Source of the DNA: Prosthecobacter dejongeii
GTDB lineage: Bacteria > Verrucomicrobiota > Verrucomicrobiia > Verrucomicrobiales > Verrucomicrobiaceae
Assembly (NCBI RefSeq): GCF_014203045.1
Contig: NZ_JACHIF010000003.1
Coordinates: forward strand, 62,001 to 126,000
DNA: 64,000 nucleotides
Reading direction: 5' to 3'
Made by a program: the position numbers and the translations under genes. Positions within the stretch are counted from its first letter, which is position 1, and each line of letters begins with the position of its first letter. Below are positions 56,089 to 64,000 of this stretch, in pieces. Below the pieces are notes generated by a model. The model worked only from the letters and a program-made list of their open reading frames with translations, did not search any database and was not told the origin of the DNA.

Positions 56089-56682
56089 TTAGGCCATGCG
56101 TGGCTTCACCAGCGCCTCCAGGCGATTCACGCCCCGGCGGATGCGGGCCTTGATGGTGCCCAGGGGCTCATTCAGCCGCTCCGCCACTTCGGCCTGGGTG
56201 AGACCGCTGAAGTAAGCGAGGTGAATGGCTTCCCGCTGGTCGTCGTTCAGCTTCGCCACAGCGCGCTGCACGATGCCGTCACGCTCTTTTTCCTGGAGGA
56301 TTTCCAGCCCGGATTCTTCAAATTCGAATTGGAGCTTTTTGTTCTCAGACTCGAAGTCGTCATTCAGGCGGGAGCGGCGCTGCTTCGACCGGATGCGGTC
56401 AATGGCGCGGTTGCGGGCCATGGTGGTCAGCCAGGTCAGGGGCTTGCCTTTGCGGGGCTCATAAAGGTGGGCTTTGTTCCAGAGCTGGACCAGGACTTCC
56501 TGCATGACGTCTTCGGTGTCATGGTGGTCGTTCAGCACGTTGGAAATGGCCGCGAAGATGAGGCCGGAGTATTTTTTGTAAAAGAGCTGGAAAGCTTCTG
56601 AATCACGTTCAGCGATTCGCTGGATCAACTGAATGTCCTCTTGAATCTGACGCTCTAACTCGATGTCGATTGTTTCAGTCAT
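56089..56682 (-). CDS. ECF-like sigma-70 family RNA polymerase sigma factor
   Basis: The start is placed at ATG 56682 (MTETIDIELERQIQEDIQLI); the longer frame to 56757 has a less plausible leader. The 197-residue product has region 2 (FQLFYKKYSGLIFAAISNVL, HDTEDVMQEVLVQLWNKA, WLTTMARNRAIDRIRSKQRR) and region 4 (LNDDQREAIHLAYFSGLTQA, EVAERLNEPLGTIKARIRRG). Regions 1.1 and 3 are absent, as in ECF factors. No anti-sigma gene is adjacent: the next gene on the strand, after a terminator, is the HtrA-type protease. Target genes are unknown. Confidence 0.93.
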   Translation of the reverse strand: MTETIDIELERQIQEDIQLIQRIAERDSEAFQLFYKKYSGLIFAAISNVLNDHHDTEDVMQEVLVQLWNKAHLYEPRKGKPLTWLTTMARNRAIDRIRSKQRRSRLNDDFESENKKLQFEFEESGLEILQEKERDGIVQRAVAKLNDDQREAIHLAYFSGLTQAEVAERLNEPLGTIKARIRRGVNRLEALVKPRMA

Positions 56683-56786
56683 TTTGTTGGGGGGTTCAAT
56701 GTTGGACGCCTCTTTCACAGTGTTATTCCAGACATGGACAAAAAAGGGTTTGTTCAATCATTTGTCAATAATTTGTCGAATATTTC

Positions 56787-56814
56787 TGTCTAACTTGTAT
56801 ATATTGTCTAACTT
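56787..56814. promoter_or_regulatory. Direct repeat TGTCTAACTT x2 upstream of the sigma factor gene
   Basis: Two identical 10-base copies start at 56787 and 56805, 18 bp apart, inside an AT-rich stretch with further TTTGTC motifs at about 56760-56777. On the minus strand they read AAGTTAGACA. They lie 105-130 bp upstream of the chosen sigma factor start and could bind a regulator or form part of the promoter. Confidence 0.5.
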
Positions 56815-56913
56815 TGAGGCGCTTGGACGTCGAATGTTCAAGGTTAGATCGTCCCACCTGGACTTCTTGGTTCCCTGAGGAAGGTAGAGGCTGAAAAGGA
56901 GCCGCTTTCCCCG

Positions 56914-59178
56914 TCACTCCGCATGCACCCGCACCCAGGTGCTGTGCGTCTCCTGCGTGAGCGGGGCCGTGGCGTGGAAGGTGTGGCTGCCTGGGGTGAG
57001 GTCCACATACGGCTGGCCAGCCTGGGTCTGGATGCGCAGGGTCTCACAGGTCCACTGCACCTCACCGGGGAAAGTGGTCTCTAGCAGCAGGCGGCGGCCG
57101 CCCAGGGGTAGGTCGGCATCCAGGTGGATGACGGTGCCGGGGATGGGGTGGGAGATGCGCCAGGGGCGGGCGTTTGTCGAACTTTCGACGGTAACGAGGT
57201 CCCCCATCCAGTTATCCGCACTGCGCGCCCACGCGGCATATTCCGGGCGCAGCAGGGCGCGGCCCCGGGCATCGTAGTCCGCAGCGCTGGCGGCCGGCGG
57301 CTGGTGGGCCTGCTGGAAGAGCTCCTCCCGGCTCACCCGGGCGGGAGGGGACTGGGGCGTGAGGCGCTTGCCCGTACGGGGATCAATGCGGGCGCGCACC
57401 AGACCGGGCGTGTCCGGGTACCAGGTCACGCCAAAACGCGCCTGCAAATCCAGGAACACATCCCGCCAGATGGGAGCCGCCCCGGTCACGCCTGAGACCT
57501 GCTGCATGGGCGAGTTGTCGAAGTTTCCTGCCCACACGCCCACGGTGTACTCCGGGGTGTAGCCCACGCACCAGTTATCCCGATACGCCGTACTGGTGCC
57601 CGTTTTCACCGCTGCGGGAAATGGCAGGCGCAGGGGAGACTGCATGCCAAAGGTGAGCTGGCGCGCCTGATTGTCTGCCAAAACATCCGCCAGGATGGCG
57701 CACGGGCCCGCCGTAAACAGCCGCTGCGGCGGGGCGGGGGAGGCCTCCAGCAGCAGGGACCAGGGCTGTGCCAGCCCCAGGCGTGCTAGGCAGGCGTAGG
57801 CATTCGCCAACTCCAGCAGGCGCACAGGTGCATTGCCCAGTGTGAGGCCCAGGCCGTAGTGCTCTGCAGGCTCGGTGAGGGTGGTGAGGCCTAACGAATG
57901 AAGCGTGTCTAAAAGCACCTCCGCCCCGCCGATGCGGTGCAGCACCTTCACCGCGGAGATGTTCAGGCTATTGCCCAGCGCCTGCCGATACGTGACCGGG
58001 CCGTAAAGTTTGTGCGCGTAATTTTCTGGCCGGTAGGTCCCCGTGGGCGTGGGATACTCGATGGGTAAATCCGCCACGATGCTGGCCGCCGTATCCCCCC
58101 GCTCCAGCGCCAGGAGGTAGGTGAAGGGCTTGATGGCAGAGCCGGGTGAATGAGGCACCCACGCGCCATTGATCTGCCCGCCCTCTTCCGCCAGGAAATC
58201 GCGCGAGCCCGCCAGCGCCAGCACCTGCCCGGTGGAGTTTTCCACCACCACCACCGCCGCCTGGGTGACATGGCGTTCCTTGAGCGACCGCAGCCGCTGC
58301 GTGATGATCGTTTCCACCTGCCGCTGCAGGGCCGCATGCAGCGTGGTGCGTGTCACCTCCCCCTGCGGCGCACGGCGCAGCATGTCCACCGCATGGGGCG
58401 CGGCAAAGCCGCCGTGAAAACGCTGCAGCTTCAGCGGCTCCACCCGGGCCACGCGGAGCTGCTCCTCCGTCAGCCAGCCCAGGGTGTGCATCTTCGCCAG
58501 GATGCGCTGCTGCCGGGGCTGGAGGGCGGCGAGGTGGCGAAAGGGATTGTATCGCGTGGGCGACTGAGGGATGGCGGCCAGCAGGGCGCACTCGGCCGGG
58601 GTGAGATCTTGCAAAGGTTTGTCAAAGTACCCCTGCGCCGCGCTGGCGCAGCCCGTCAGCAGATTGCCATAACTGATGCGGTTCACATACGCCGCCAGCA
58701 CCTCCTCCTTGGTCCAGCGCATGGCCAGGTGGCGGGCCTGCAGCGCCTCCACCGCCTTCACCCACCAGCCACGCTGGCCTGCACGCGCGGCGGTGACCTT
58801 GATGAGCTGCTGGTGCAAGGTGGAGGCCCCGGAGACGATGCGCCCACGGCGTGCATTGTCCCACGCCGCTCTTGCCGTGGCCAGCAGGTCCACCCCACCA
58901 TGGTCAAAGAAACGTTTGTCCTCCGCCGCCAGCGTGGCCTGGATGAGGAGCGGGGGGATTTCCTCATAACGCAGCACCTGCACCACCCGGTCGCCCTGGG
59001 CCGTCAGCAGCACCCGCAGGGGCTGCCCCTCCCGCGAAAGGTAACGTGGCGAAGCCTGCTGCGGGGCCCGCAGCGCCTCAGGCAGCGGCAGCAGCCACGG
59101 CAGCCCAAACCACCCCGCTAAAACCAAAGCAAGAGCAGCGAGCAGCGAAAACAGCAGACGTTTGAGCCAGCGTGGCAT
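56914..59178 (-). CDS. pbpC: Penicillin-binding protein 1C
   Basis: The start is taken at ATG 59178 (MPRWLKRLLFSLLAALALVL), giving a short cytoplasmic basic part and one membrane anchor. The 754-residue bifunctional enzyme has a glycosyltransferase domain with AAEDKRFFDHGG (catalytic Glu86) and ASTLHQQLIKV. A transpeptidase domain follows with Ser347 in PGSAIKPFTY, SLN in GNSLNISAV and KTGTS. The C-terminal BiPBP_C-type beta domain (GTVIHLDADLPLGGRRLLLE) is specific to PBP1C. It builds or remodels peptidoglycan on the periplasmic face. No alpha-2-macroglobulin gene, its frequent partner, is adjacent. Confidence 0.95.
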   Translation of the reverse strand: MPRWLKRLLFSLLAALALVLAGWFGLPWLLPLPEALRAPQQASPRYLSREGQPLRVLLTAQGDRVVQVLRYEEIPPLLIQATLAAEDKRFFDHGGVDLLATARAAWDNARRGRIVSGASTLHQQLIKVTAARAGQRGWWVKAVEALQARHLAMRWTKEEVLAAYVNRISYGNLLTGCASAAQGYFDKPLQDLTPAECALLAAIPQSPTRYNPFRHLAALQPRQQRILAKMHTLGWLTEEQLRVARVEPLKLQRFHGGFAAPHAVDMLRRAPQGEVTRTTLHAALQRQVETIITQRLRSLKERHVTQAAVVVVENSTGQVLALAGSRDFLAEEGGQINGAWVPHSPGSAIKPFTYLLALERGDTAASIVADLPIEYPTPTGTYRPENYAHKLYGPVTYRQALGNSLNISAVKVLHRIGGAEVLLDTLHSLGLTTLTEPAEHYGLGLTLGNAPVRLLELANAYACLARLGLAQPWSLLLEASPAPPQRLFTAGPCAILADVLADNQARQLTFGMQSPLRLPFPAAVKTGTSTAYRDNWCVGYTPEYTVGVWAGNFDNSPMQQVSGVTGAAPIWRDVFLDLQARFGVTWYPDTPGLVRARIDPRTGKRLTPQSPPARVSREELFQQAHQPPAASAADYDARGRALLRPEYAAWARSADNWMGDLVTVESSTNARPWRISHPIPGTVIHLDADLPLGGRRLLLETTFPGEVQWTCETLRIQTQAGQPYVDLTPGSHTFHATAPLTQETHSTWVRVHAE

Positions 59179-59239
59179 GGGTGAAAAAGTGGGAAAGGCA
59201 GCATGCCTTTTCTCCCGCAAAGAACATGCTTCCCCGCGA

Positions 59240-59500
59240 ATCACAAGGCTGCACGTGGGGGGGAGGGGGAGGCGTTTGGGGAAGCTCTTCATGAAAGGGC
59301 GAACGAGGGTTGATTTAAAAGCGAACGACGGCGGTTTGGTCTTCCGTGAACGGAGTCGAAAAGATATCTCCCCTCGCCCCGCTTGCGGGGAGCAGGGCCA
59401 GGGGTGAGGGGGCGGTGGAATGGTCTCGGGGGTGGAGTACAGAGGAGTCGTTTGAGAGAAAAGGGCACCCTTCTGCGAACAACATCCCGTGTGCTGCGAC
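59240..59500. repeat. Repeat family B, third copy
   Basis: GATTTAAAAGCGAACGACGG from 59322 and the following GGTTTGGTCTTCCGTG match the copy at 34052 almost exactly. GAGAAAAGGGCACCCTTCTG with the ACAACATCCCG tail at about 59457-59490 matches the second copy near 34189. A CCCCGC-TT-GCGGGG hairpin is included. This fills the gap between pbpC and the four-repeat protein gene. Confidence 0.88.
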
Positions 59501-59501
59501 C

Positions 59502-61706
59502 TCAGTGCGGCTGGAAGGGCTGGCCGTTGAGAGTCAGGCGTTTTTCGGTCTGGATTTCTGCCTCGGGGTGCAGAGGCTCATCTGTCACCACCCACTCACG
59601 GGCGGGCTCGCCCGGCAGCAGGATCTTCCGCAGGCCTGTCATTTGCAGCCCTTGCAGGGGGATGCGCGAGCCCAGGTGGGCATGCAGGGTTTCTCCCCAC
59701 AAACCGTGATCGCGTGTGAACAAACGATACGTTAGGCCGCCGTGAAGATTTTGCGTGAGACTGGCGATTCGGTCCCCCTCCTCATGCACTTCGTGGAAGG
59801 CGGGGCCGTGGAGTGCTTCGTAGCCGCTGCTGAGATCGCGCACCAGTTCCCTCTTCCCACCCCGAGGCTGCCACATGAGCAGGCTGAAGCCGGTGTGCAG
59901 ATTTTCCAAGTGATGCAGTTCCCCATCGTCATCGTGATAAAGGACTTTTTGCACTTGCTGGTTAGGCCCAGCGCTGCTTTTCGGCGGTGCCGCAGCGGCC
60001 CGGCGCGCATGCTCGTCGGCCAAGATCTTTTCCAGAGGCTCATCCCAGATGGCGGCTCCTATTTCAGTCCCTTGAGGATGATAAGGCTGGCCGTTGCAGA
60101 GGATGAGCCGCGCCTTACTTTCTGGGAACAGGGGAGTCAGCGGAATGTCCGTCACGACGAAGTCCAGGCGTTTTCCTGGGTAGTCATAGGCCAGGATTTT
60201 CCGGATGGAGATCCACTTTAGAACTTTAAAAGCGTTAATGCTTCCCATGGGAGAGCGAATGACTTCCTCCCAGTGACCGTTTTTGCGGGTGAATAGGTGG
60301 TAGGTCAGGCTGCCTTCAGGACTGCCGGTGTAGCCTGCGAACTCATCCCCCTGACGGTAAAAGGCATCGGGCGAGGCCCCAAGCTCCGCGCTGAAATCAT
60401 GCACCAGCTCCGAGGGCCCTTCTTTGGGGTACCACACGATGGCACTGAACTGGGTGCCGCCATTGTAGAGCGTCCTCAGTTCTCCCGTGTCATCTTGATA
60501 GATGACGCGACTCTCTTGTTTGTTAGGCTGGGGGTGCCGCGGCGGCGGGGCGGTCGCGGCCTTGCGCGCAGCGTGATCGGCCAAGATCTTTTCCAAAGGT
60601 TGATCCCAGATGGCCCTGCCGTTTCCGAGACCTTTCGGTTTAAAGGGCTGGCCATTGAGGAGGGCCAGTTTCTCCAGCAGGTGATCTGAATCTGGATCCA
60701 GCGGCAGATCCGTGATGACGAGCTCCCAAGGGTTTCCCTGACTGTCCTCCACCGCCAGCGTCCGGGTGCCCGTCATTTTCATGTCCCAGAGGCCCCCGCT
60801 TCCACCCAGGGGAGAGGTGGCGGTTTCCTTCCAGCCGGTGGCGGTGCGGGTGAATAAACGGTAGGTGATGCTGCCGATGGCATCGCCCGTCCAACCGCCG
60901 ATCTCATCCCCCTCGCGATAAAAGCCGCCGGGAGCTGTTCCGGAATCAGGGCTAAAGTCGCGCACGATTTCCCGCTTCCCTTGTTTTGGCTGCCAGACGT
61001 AGAGGTTATAGCCTGTTCCCAGGTTAAACTGGTGGTGGAGCTCTCCGTCCGCATTTTGGTACAGCAGGCGGTCTTGTTGTTTGTTAGGCCCGAGGGGTGG
61101 CTTCGGTGGGACTGCGGCCTTTAATCGGGCTTCGTGGTCCGCGAGGATCTTTTCCAGGGACTGGTCCCCTAGTGGGCCTCCTCCGACTTGCCATTGGTAG
61201 GGTTGGCCATTCATCAAGAGCAGCCGAGAAAGCCCTTCGAACTGGCCTGGGTTCAAGGGGATGTCCGTGACCATGAATAGCTGTTTTTGGCCATCTCGGC
61301 CTTTCGTCTGGAGCTTCCGCAGAGCTTTGATTTTCACCGCACGCGAGTAGGAGAAGCCTGGCAAGTAGGTGCGAATGACCTCCTTCCATCCCTCTGCATC
61401 TCGGGTGAAGAGGTGATACGTGATTCCTCCCGGTGGGTCGCCCGTGAGAGCGGCGAACTGATCCCCCTCGCGATAAAATTCGCCCGGAGCACCCCCATAT
61501 TCCTGGCTGAAGTCGTGGACGATTTCACGCTCCCCCTGTTTCGGCTGCCAGACGTAGAGATTCTGGCGCGGTTCCTTTTGGTAGATTTGGATCAACTCCC
61601 CGCCCTCATCTTGGTAACGGATGTGTTCCTCCGCCCTGGCATTGAGGCTGAAAAGCATCCCGGCGAGGAGGGCCCAAAGGGATGCAGGGAGGGCAGCACG
61701 TTTCAT
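59502..61706 (-). CDS. Secreted protein with four tandem copies of an undescribed ~170-residue domain
   Basis: The 734-residue product has a signal peptide (ALPASLWALLAGMLFSLNARA). Four repeats follow, about residues 27-196, 212-384, 400-570 and 585-734. Each has D-x-GEL near the start, L-Y-V-W-Q-P-K-x-G-x-R-E-(I/L)-V-x-D-F, FYREGD, Y-(H/R)-L-F-T-R, VVTD-x-PL and LNGQP. The first three end in EKILADH plus a Pro-rich linker containing PNKQ or PNQQ. The fourth lacks the EKILADH end. The product at 9052 carries one such domain plus a membrane anchor. No family is recognised; a binding or adhesive role is only a guess. Confidence 0.85.
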   Translation of the reverse strand: MKRAALPASLWALLAGMLFSLNARAEEHIRYQDEGGELIQIYQKEPRQNLYVWQPKQGEREIVHDFSQEYGGAPGEFYREGDQFAALTGDPPGGITYHLFTRDAEGWKEVIRTYLPGFSYSRAVKIKALRKLQTKGRDGQKQLFMVTDIPLNPGQFEGLSRLLLMNGQPYQWQVGGGPLGDQSLEKILADHEARLKAAVPPKPPLGPNKQQDRLLYQNADGELHHQFNLGTGYNLYVWQPKQGKREIVRDFSPDSGTAPGGFYREGDEIGGWTGDAIGSITYRLFTRTATGWKETATSPLGGSGGLWDMKMTGTRTLAVEDSQGNPWELVITDLPLDPDSDHLLEKLALLNGQPFKPKGLGNGRAIWDQPLEKILADHAARKAATAPPPRHPQPNKQESRVIYQDDTGELRTLYNGGTQFSAIVWYPKEGPSELVHDFSAELGASPDAFYRQGDEFAGYTGSPEGSLTYHLFTRKNGHWEEVIRSPMGSINAFKVLKWISIRKILAYDYPGKRLDFVVTDIPLTPLFPESKARLILCNGQPYHPQGTEIGAAIWDEPLEKILADEHARRAAAAPPKSSAGPNQQVQKVLYHDDDGELHHLENLHTGFSLLMWQPRGGKRELVRDLSSGYEALHGPAFHEVHEEGDRIASLTQNLHGGLTYRLFTRDHGLWGETLHAHLGSRIPLQGLQMTGLRKILLPGEPAREWVVTDEPLHPEAEIQTEKRLTLNGQPFQPH

Positions 61707-63470
61707 CGGGATTTGATGGAATTTTGACCATGCTGCCAGAGGGCCGTGCCCCTGCCAATCTTGTTTTGAAGGCCGGGAAAATGAAGCGAGTTAAATCCTC
61801 GCGCTCCGTCGTCGGGCCTGCTGTGTCGGAGGTGTGGAGGGGCGAACGTCTCGGTTCGAGGGCGTTTCTCGCGCCCCTCCAGGGCGCACCCCTTGCGACA
61901 CCTTTGGTTATTCCGCCCATCCGGGGGTTCCCGCTCGCCAAGCCTCGCTCCACCCCCGGCTATTCTTCTTTCGCCCCTCCGGGGTGGAGGAACAGCCATG
62001 TCGGCAAGTGCAGTATTCATCACTCTCCGAGTGATGTGTTCGCCCCAGCCAAGCCACGTTCGCCATGAAGCGTGCGCCTCTTGCGTGCGCAAGTGATCTT
62101 GGAGGACGCGGCTAGGACTCCGGGCGCGCTGGGAAGGTTAGGCGAATAGGATATTCGCGCTCCGTCGGCGGGCCTTCGGTGTCGGAGGTGTAGAGGGGCG
62201 GACGTCTCGGTCCGAGGGCGTTTCTCGCGCCCCTCCAGGGCGCATCTTTTGCGACACCTTTGGTTATTTCGTGCATCCGGGGGTTCCCGCTCGCCAAGCC
62301 TCGCTCCACCCCCGGCTATTCTTCTTTCGCCCCTCCGGGGCGGAGGAGCAGCCATGTCGGCAAGTACAGTATTCATCACTCTCCGAGTGATGCGTCCGCC
62401 CCAGCCAAGCCACGTTCGCCATGAAGCGTGCGCCTCTTGCGTGCGCAAGTGATCTTGGAGGACGCGGCTAGGACTCCGGGCGCGCTGGGAAGGTTAGGCG
62501 AATAGGATATTCGCGCTCCGTCGGCGGGCCTTCGGTGTCGGAGGTGTAGAGGGGCGGACGTCTCGGTCCGAGGGCGTTTCTCGCGCCCCTCCAGGGCGCA
62601 CCTCTTGCGACACCTTTGGTTATTTCGTGCATCCGGGGGTTCCCGCTCGCCAAGCCTCGCTCCACCCCCGGCTATTCTTCTTTCGCCCCTCTGGGGCGAG
62701 GAGGCTTCGTTCTCAGTACAGTATTCATCACTCTCCGAGTGATGCGTCCGCCCCATAGCGCATCGTTCGCCTGTCCCGCGATTGCTGGATCTCGCGTGCC
62801 GTGTTCTGCTTCCTCGCGTCCCGCGCCTGCGGGATCACACCCCCGTCCGCTGAGGCCAGGATGGCCTCACTCCTTGAGCCCAACCCCGTCCGCCCCCTCG
62901 CCTCACCACGCGGCGCATGGGGACCCTGCGCCCGACCTTTCCCCCTTTTGCCCCCCGCCCCGGAGGGGCGAAACAACAATAGCCGGGGGTGAAGGTGCGC
63001 AGCACCGAGAACCCCCGGACCTGCGCCTAACCAAAAACGCGTCCACACACCCGCAGCGCCCTGGAGGGGCGCGAGAAAGGCCGATTGCACCCTTTCGAGG
63101 TGGGTGGAATCGGCGACACGGCTGGCATCCTTCCAGGATGCGACCCTGAGAGAGGGGGCTTTTTGGGCTACCAGGGGTGATGCCTCCGGCATCGGTGGAG
63201 GCGTACCATCCAGTTTGGGGCGAACGCATCACTCGGAGAGTGATGAATACTGTACTGCCGCTGACGACCTCACATACCCCCCGTGGCTCCACCCTGCTGC
63301 GCATGGGCACCCTGCGCCCGACCTTTCCCCCCTTTGCCCCGCGCCCCGGAGGGGCGAAAGAAGAATAGCCGGGGGTACAGCGAGGCACGAGCGAAACCCC
63401 CGGTCCCTGCCTAACCAATAACGCGTCCTCTCGCTGCGCCCTGGAGGGGCGCGAGAAACGCTCGTCCGCC
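61707..63470. repeat. Palindromic repeat cluster III
   Basis: About 1.7 kb without a credible gene. CATCACTC-TCC-GAGTGATG hairpins are at 62018, 62374 and 62726, with an opposite copy at 63227. GCGAATA-GGA-TATTCGC is at 62142-62158 and 62498-62514. CGCCCC-TCC-GGGGCG hairpins and CCGGGGG blocks recur throughout. It contains the 356-bp tandem array listed separately; its right part (62.8-63.47 kb) matches pieces of cluster II, including the CTTTCGAGGTGGGTGGAATC junction near 63094. Confidence 0.9.
61801..62760. repeat. Tandem array of a 356-bp composite unit (2.7 copies)
   Basis: The marker GCGCTCCGTC starts at 61801, 62157 and 62513, exactly 356 bp apart each time. Copies 2 and 3 are near-identical until copy 3 breaks off after the CATCACTC hairpin near 62760. 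Copy 1 has more differences. Each unit holds, in order, a CTCGG/CCGAG palindrome, a GCGCCC/GGGCGC hairpin, a CCGGGGG block, a CGCCCC/GGGGCG hairpin, the CATCACTC hairpin and a GCGAATA hairpin. Confidence 0.93.
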
Positions 63471-63855
63471 CATTTGACCCCCCAAAACCCCCGACGCCAC
63501 TCTTCTTCCTGTCCAAGAGCCCCCCACCTTCACCGCTACACACTCGGGAAAGGCAGGCGACCTTTCTCCTTTCTCTTTGCCCGCCTGGCATCTCCACGCT
63601 TTTGAGGCTTCTCAACAGCAGGTCAGCGCCTCTCTTAGGCCTTCCGATAGGCTCTTCCAAAATCGTGCAAATGGCCGAATGCGAACCGCAATACTCGCGC
63701 ATTCGGGGCCAAGAGAGGGTCAACCTTTGCTTCTAAAAGTGATGGTGATTACGATAAGTGGATTCATCATGAGGGCTAGACCTCAGGCCACGGGTCCTTA
63801 CAAACTCCTTACTTGAGAGCTTCTTAGTCGGGGGCGTTAAAAGCGTAATTGAATT
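63471..63855. other. Intergenic region upstream of the right-hand Rrf2 gene
   Basis: No gene is recognised. An inverted repeat, CCGAATGCG (63675-63683) and CGCATTCGG (63698-63706), lies 150 bp upstream of the Rrf2 start. The last 60 bp are AT-rich and probably contain the promoter. Confidence 0.5.
63675..63706. promoter_or_regulatory. 9-bp inverted repeat upstream of the Rrf2 gene
   Basis: CCGAATGCG and CGCATTCGG are perfect inverted copies with a 14-base spacer. It could be an operator or the terminator stem of an unseen transcript; no T-run is present. Confidence 0.5.
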
Positions 63856-64000
63856 ATGCGTTTAAGCCTCTTTTCAGACTATTCCCTCAGAGTATTGCTG
63901 TTCGGTGCCGTGAAGGGAGGGGCATTTCCCCTGCATGAAGTGGCGGATGCGTATAATATTTCTCGGCATCACTTGGTGAAGGTGGTCAATAATCTCACCA
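63856..64000 (+). CDS. Rrf2-family regulator, NsrR-like, partial (3' end outside window)
   Basis: From ATG 63856 the frame reads MRLSLFSDYSLRVLLFGAVK and continues HEVADAYNISRHHLVKVVNN. This is the N-terminal winged helix of Rrf2 proteins and is closest in pattern to the nitric-oxide sensor NsrR (F-x-DY-x-LR-x-L start and an A-x-x-Y-x-I-S-x-x-H-L-V-K-V-V-x-x-L helix). The Cys cluster for the Fe-S centre would be beyond the window. It differs clearly from the other Rrf2 gene at the left edge. Confidence 0.9.
   Translation, partial: MRLSLFSDYSLRVLLFGAVKGGAFPLHEVADAYNISRHHLVKVVNNLT

Noticed and set aside
61801-62760. CRISPR array
   Set aside because: The repeat unit is 356 bp with near-identical contents; there are no short repeats separated by unique spacers and no cas genes.
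1-64000. tRNA, rRNA or riboswitch
   Set aside because: No TPsiC-arm-like GGTTCGAATCC pattern, rRNA core sequence or recognisable riboswitch consensus was found on reading; a covariance-model scan would be needed to exclude small RNAs.

Overview
The window looks like a chromosomal segment of a member of the Verrucomicrobiota, probably near Prosthecobacter/Verrucomicrobium. This is inferred from gene content only: very large secreted beta-rich proteins, repeated 'DD-x-A-x-x-N-x-G-Q-x-K' modules, FGE-sulfatase proteins, short coiled-coil lipoproteins and a high-GC background with AT-rich patches. No rRNA, tRNA, CRISPR array, prophage or complete insertion sequence was seen. Both edges cut through Rrf2-family regulators.

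Layout. 0-4.9 kb: partial Rrf2 regulator, ilvC with a strong terminator, a secreted NPP-type phosphodiesterase, then 1 kb of palindromic repeats. 4.9-9.9 kb: an AT-rich block of three secreted proteins, one with a transglutaminase-like Cys-His-Asp core. 10-12.4 kb: two alternating pairs of coiled-coil envelope proteins. 12.5-19.8 kb: uppP, DUF2062, an ArsR-like regulator, a ceramidase-like hydrolase, a COG0523 metal GTPase and a convergent TonB receptor. 19.8-29.3 kb: a 1339-residue CAP-domain secreted protein, galE, a Gfo/Idh/MocA oxidoreductase, a small membrane protein and a prolyl oligopeptidase.

29.3-32.7 kb: an AT-richer three-gene operon joined by two ATGA overlaps, containing a KGGVGR-motif ATPase with TPRs. 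It is the best candidate here for an undescribed, possibly defensive, system. 32.8-34.4 kb: ssb, a TRASH/YHS-like peptide and a second repeat family. 34.4-43.3 kb: a complete peptide ABC transporter on the minus strand with a hicBA toxin-antitoxin pair between its two ATPase genes, plus a divergent second binding protein. 43.3-47.5 kb: repeats, then tatC and an overlapping nudix-argH pair. 47.7-54.6 kb: an FGE-domain protein and a very large secreted protein. 54.7-61.7 kb: an HtrA-type protease, an ECF-like sigma factor, pbpC and a secreted protein with four copies of the domain found once at 9 kb. 61.8-63.5 kb: repeats, including a 356-bp tandem array.

The most distinctive non-coding feature is a modular family of short perfect hairpins that nearly all have TCC (or GGA) at the apex, in three intergenic clusters. 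A heptamer, GTTAGGC/GCCTAAC, also recurs across the window in more than one reading frame.
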